From positions 1 through 15,092 of the forward strand of contig QMVA01000015.1 of assembly GCA_003660865.1 (NCBI GenBank): a stretch of DNA of 15,092 nt, in the 5' to 3' direction. A program made the position numbers and the translations under genes. Below the pieces are notes generated by a model, which did no database searches, had not been told where the DNA came from, and saw only the letters and a list, made by a program, of their open reading frames with translations. How positions within the stretch are numbered: position 1 is the first letter of the stretch; every line of letters begins with the position of its first letter. Of the stretch, positions 12,218-15,092 are shown piece after piece. The stretch comes from Candidatus Nanohalarchaeota archaeon. Lineage in GTDB: Archaea; EX4484-52; B79-G9.

Positions 12218-15092
12218 ATGAATATGCGTTTTTTACAGGCAGTGGTTCTAGGACTGGTTCTAGTCTTAGTTTCTGCAGGTGTTATTGACGTTATTGACCT
12301 AAAAGAAGGCGCATTATGGCTTATGGCTCATATTGCATCCCTGATAAGCAACCTGTTCGGTATGAACACAAGATACGATCAGATAGCAATGGAGTCAACA
12401 CAGGCACTAAGCTGCGCCATTGATACGACGGCACTATGTGATAGTGATCCAGGTTGTACTATGTTCGACAGCGCTTCTTGCAAGACAGGCATGCCTGTTT
12501 CAAATGTTATTGCGATGCATGCGCCGAAGCAGGGGCTTATGACTGCAAGAGTGATTGATGTCGCAGATAAGATTACGGGGGCTGCTATTATACCTCCTGC
12601 GCCAGGAGCGAACCAGTGTGGTACTGACAAATGCGGGCTGACTGAGTCTACATACAGTACATGCGGAACTGATGAAAGATGCCTGTGGGAAGATTTGCCT
12701 ATTCCAGGTTGGTGGTGCCAAAAAGATTCGACTTGTTTTGAGCCTAGTGAACGCGCCAGTCCAAGTGCCTTGCCGACAGGTGTCCATTCCAGATGTTTTG
12801 GGAGCGACATGCATGTATGCGTTATATGCGGGACAGAGGCGGATCGCACAACTGATAAGAAATGTTGCGAATGCAACTATGGCGGCAATATCTATTATTC
12901 CTATGTTCCTAGCAGTAAAAGTTGCAACGGCTGCATTGATTTGTTGGGTATTTGCAGTGATGCCGCAGATTCCAGTGCCTGCGAGGGTAAGACGTCTGTC
13001 GCGTCCTGTGCAATGGTAACCGAGCAGGATTCCCGGGATGGTTTTTATTGCGAATTGCTCGGCTTCGAGCTTCCGCAGAAAGTTACGACAGGAGACGGGT
13101 ATTTTGCCAAGGTTAAAGACTATGGAAAAGCATGGATTGGTGCCATAGGCGAGCCGAGGTACCTTGTATATTATGAAACGTTCCCTCATGGAATTGAGAG
13201 CACATGGATTTATGAGCCGACAGACATGATTATTGCTGCTGTTGCCATAGGCGGGATAATGAATATCGGCGGAGGAACACTTAAGGCAGGATGGTCGGGA
13301 ACCAAAGCAGGAGCTGCAGGACTTGGTGTTGTCAGGAAGGCGGGTATCAAAAGAGCGATAGGACACGCCTTAAAGGAAGCGAAAGGAGCAACTTATGAGC
13401 GCCTCAGTTATGAGTATGGTGGTAAAGCAGTGGCTAAAGCAATTACTATTGAGAAGTTTATCCTAAAGAAGCAGGGTGGTTCAGTTATTGGTCTGGATAA
13501 TGTCCGGCTAGTTATTGATCATACTATGGCAGAACGCATACTTGTTCGTGGGCATACTGGTCAATTTGGCATGTCTGGTGAGCTTACCGCACTGTTTGGG
13601 AATAATATAGATGATTTGGGAATAGGTCGATACACTGCTCTTACAGATTTTGCCCTTTTTGTGAGAGGTGGGCGCGAGATTAGTGAGGAAAGCGTTGAGA
13701 CAATGTTAAAAAAACAGAATATATTACTTAACAATATTCAGATTATGGATATTACAAGTGATTTAAATTTAATTCGCGAGTTGCATGAGGCAGACAGATT
13801 TATGAGTCCTGCTGGTAAAACAGCTATTGCTGCTACAATCAAGAAAACTCTGAAAGATGATTCTGCACTAAAAGATAAACTGGAGAAATCATTTGCCAAA
13901 GTTTTCATGGAGCATAGAGGCACGAATTCGAAATTGAAAAAACTGAGTTTATATAGAGCAATTAAGCAGGAGCAGAAGGATCTCTATGAAAAGGAGATAG
14001 ATGATCTTGCAGAGGAAATTTACAAAGATATTGTCCATACAGCAAACCAGTTGCCTGGAGATGTTGCCATCCCGACAACTGCAAAAGGCAGACTGATTCA
14101 ATATCATAAGGAAGCATTTGATGGCTTTTATAATGCGGGAAGCACTACGCAGAAGACAAGAGAACTTATAGATGAGATAGTGTTCAAAAGAGCTCTTCCA
14201 ATCACAAAAGGCATAACTATTGGTGGCTCCAACACCTGGTCACTTGATACGCGAAAAGCGCTTATGATGGCGGCAATAGCCGGTGCCTACATTGCAATGG
14301 ACACAAAAGCGAACCTGCAAAAATACGAAACATGCGGCTCTGGTGGCATGTGCCTGCATTTCCCAGTATTTTTCGGAGATGATAATAATCTGGATTACGG
14401 TCTTGGTGAAGAAGTTATGAAAGGACACCTCGAGGGCGGATATGACGGGCTTGTGATGGGTAGACTGCCCGGTGGAAAGACAGATCGACTACATCTTATT
14501 TCCCCGTGTAAGACGGATCTGGTTGTTGAGGCGCATAAAAAGGCAGACGGGGTCTGCAAGTGTGAGGAGTATTATCCCGGGGATAAGATATACTACAAGA
14601 TAAGGAAACGTTCGTGTCTTGTTGATAACAATGGTAATAGAAAATATGACGGCGGAACAGAAGGATATGTTTATACGCTACCTGACGGGACATGTCCGAT
14701 TTTTGTTGATAGTACTATTGTTCCCGGAGCAAAATGCACGGGTATCGTTACTATTATTGATGACATTGTTATACCTGCGGAAATACCCGATATTGGTCCT
14801 TTTGAGTGCGAGCGCTCTCCAAGCGAAAGTATATCTGATGCGCTTGAGCGATGCACAAAAGAGCAGGTCTATGATGATGCCGGTGTTTTAAAAAGTGCAT
14901 ATCGTGAGGGCGGGGGGGATTATAAGTGGACGAGTGGTGCAGCACTCGCTCCAGGATGCCGTGTTGGAGATATAGGGGCTATTGATAATCCAGATTACCT
15001 TGCAGAGCCTCTCAATGTGAGGACAAATGAAAACACAGGTGTGCAGGAAACAATTACTGTTTGCAAGAACAGTTGGTCATTGGATTTTTTGA
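12218..15092 (+). CDS. Very large Cys-rich membrane protein (3' truncated)
   Basis: The frame runs from the ATG at 12218 to the window edge without a stop: 958 codons, with the C-terminus missing. I do not recognise a named family; large proteins of this style occur beside pilin genes in DPANN-type archaea (recollection, not checked). Residues ~4-22 are a hydrophobic signal or anchor. Residues ~60-278 contain 22 Cys. A second hydrophobic segment lies at ~336-358 (MIIAAVAIGGIMNIGG). Residues ~365-675 are charged and largely helical, with a probable coiled coil near 545-620. A third hydrophobic segment is at ~681-696 (KALMMAAIAGAYIAM). From Cys706 onward there are 12 more Cys. Residues 279-705 have none. 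This pattern implies two oxidised outer domains and one inner domain. It may anchor or organise the pilin-like proteins; that role is inference. Confidence 0.85.
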   Translation, partial: MNMRFLQAVVLGLVLVLVSAGVIDVIDLKEGALWLMAHIASLISNLFGMNTRYDQIAMESTQALSCAIDTTALCDSDPGCTMFDSASCKTGMPVSNVIAMHAPKQGLMTARVIDVADKITGAAIIPPAPGANQCGTDKCGLTESTYSTCGTDERCLWEDLPIPGWWCQKDSTCFEPSERASPSALPTGVHSRCFGSDMHVCVICGTEADRTTDKKCCECNYGGNIYYSYVPSSKSCNGCIDLLGICSDAADSSACEGKTSVASCAMVTEQDSRDGFYCELLGFELPQKVTTGDGYFAKVKDYGKAWIGAIGEPRYLVYYETFPHGIESTWIYEPTDMIIAAVAIGGIMNIGGGTLKAGWSGTKAGAAGLGVVRKAGIKRAIGHALKEAKGATYERLSYEYGGKAVAKAITIEKFILKKQGGSVIGLDNVRLVIDHTMAERILVRGHTGQFGMSGELTALFGNNIDDLGIGRYTALTDFALFVRGGREISEESVETMLKKQNILLNNIQIMDITSDLNLIRELHEADRFMSPAGKTAIAATIKKTLKDDSALKDKLEKSFAKVFMEHRGTNSKLKKLSLYRAIKQEQKDLYEKEIDDLAEEIYKDIVHTANQLPGDVAIPTTAKGRLIQYHKEAFDGFYNAGSTTQKTRELIDEIVFKRALPITKGITIGGSNTWSLDTRKALMMAAIAGAYIAMDTKANLQKYETCGSGGMCLHFPVFFGDDNNLDYGLGEEVMKGHLEGGYDGLVMGRLPGGKTDRLHLISPCKTDLVVEAHKKADGVCKCEEYYPGDKIYYKIRKRSCLVDNNGNRKYDGGTEGYVYTLPDGTCPIFVDSTIVPGAKCTGIVTIIDDIVIPAEIPDIGPFECERSPSESISDALERCTKEQVYDDAGVLKSAYREGGGDYKWTSGAALAPGCRVGDIGAIDNPDYLAEPLNVRTNENTGVQETITVCKNSWSLDFL

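Noticed and set aside
12500..13366. 288-residue minus-strand open frame, with further frames at 12379-12876 (minus) and 12672-13019 (plus)
   Set aside because: All lie within the large plus-strand gene from 12218, which is open for 958 codons with a membrane signal and an organised Cys pattern. The overlapping frames lack signals, ribosome sites or domains.

Overview
The window looks like archaeal DNA, most likely from a lineage such as a DPANN group that carries many archaeal (class III) pilin-like proteins. The evidence is: short secreted proteins that start with a few basic residues, a Lys-Gly or Arg-Gly junction and then one hydrophobic helix; TATA-type promoters about 25-30 bases upstream of start codons, implying leaderless mRNAs; and GGTGA-type ribosome binding sites where leaders exist. 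No rRNA, tRNA, CRISPR array or transposase is visible, so the exact taxon cannot be fixed.

Layout. (1) 1-1972, plus strand: the 3' part of a radical SAM/SPASM peptide-modifying enzyme resembling HxsB. It overlaps by an ATGA junction with a polytopic membrane protein that looks like a degenerate archaeal prepilin peptidase (A24 family). (2) 2002-10682, minus strand: eight genes transcribed leftward, converging on the first pair. All have a single N-terminal membrane helix, most have pilin-type signals, and seven of the eight (all but the 55-residue pilin and including the 96-residue protein only marginally) have cysteine-bearing or cysteine-rich ectodomains. Two are large: 618 residues, and 1119 residues with fibronectin type III and Ig-like domains. 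(3) 10683-11148: a divergent control region with a mirrored 13-bp motif, one upstream of each TATA box, and two tandem ~83-98-bp repeats containing a covarying dyad. A third copy of the repeat lies inside the leftward cluster at 7807-7905, just upstream of a TATA box. (4) 11149-15092, plus strand: a 36-residue and a 65-residue membrane mini-protein, a 188-residue pilin-like protein, and a very large gene (958 codons visible, open at the right edge) with two cysteine-rich ectodomains flanking a cysteine-free, probably cytoplasmic domain.

Interpretation. The divergent clusters probably encode one cell-surface assembly: several small pilin-like subunits, some minor pilins with disulfide-rich adhesive or stalk domains, and a large membrane platform or anchor protein. 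Shared promoter motifs suggest common regulation. The radical SAM enzyme and peptidase-like protein at the left may modify or process the exported pilin-like proteins; this is inference from gene neighbourhood only. No secretion ATPase (PilB/FlaI-like) or platform protein (TadC/FlaJ-like) is in the window.
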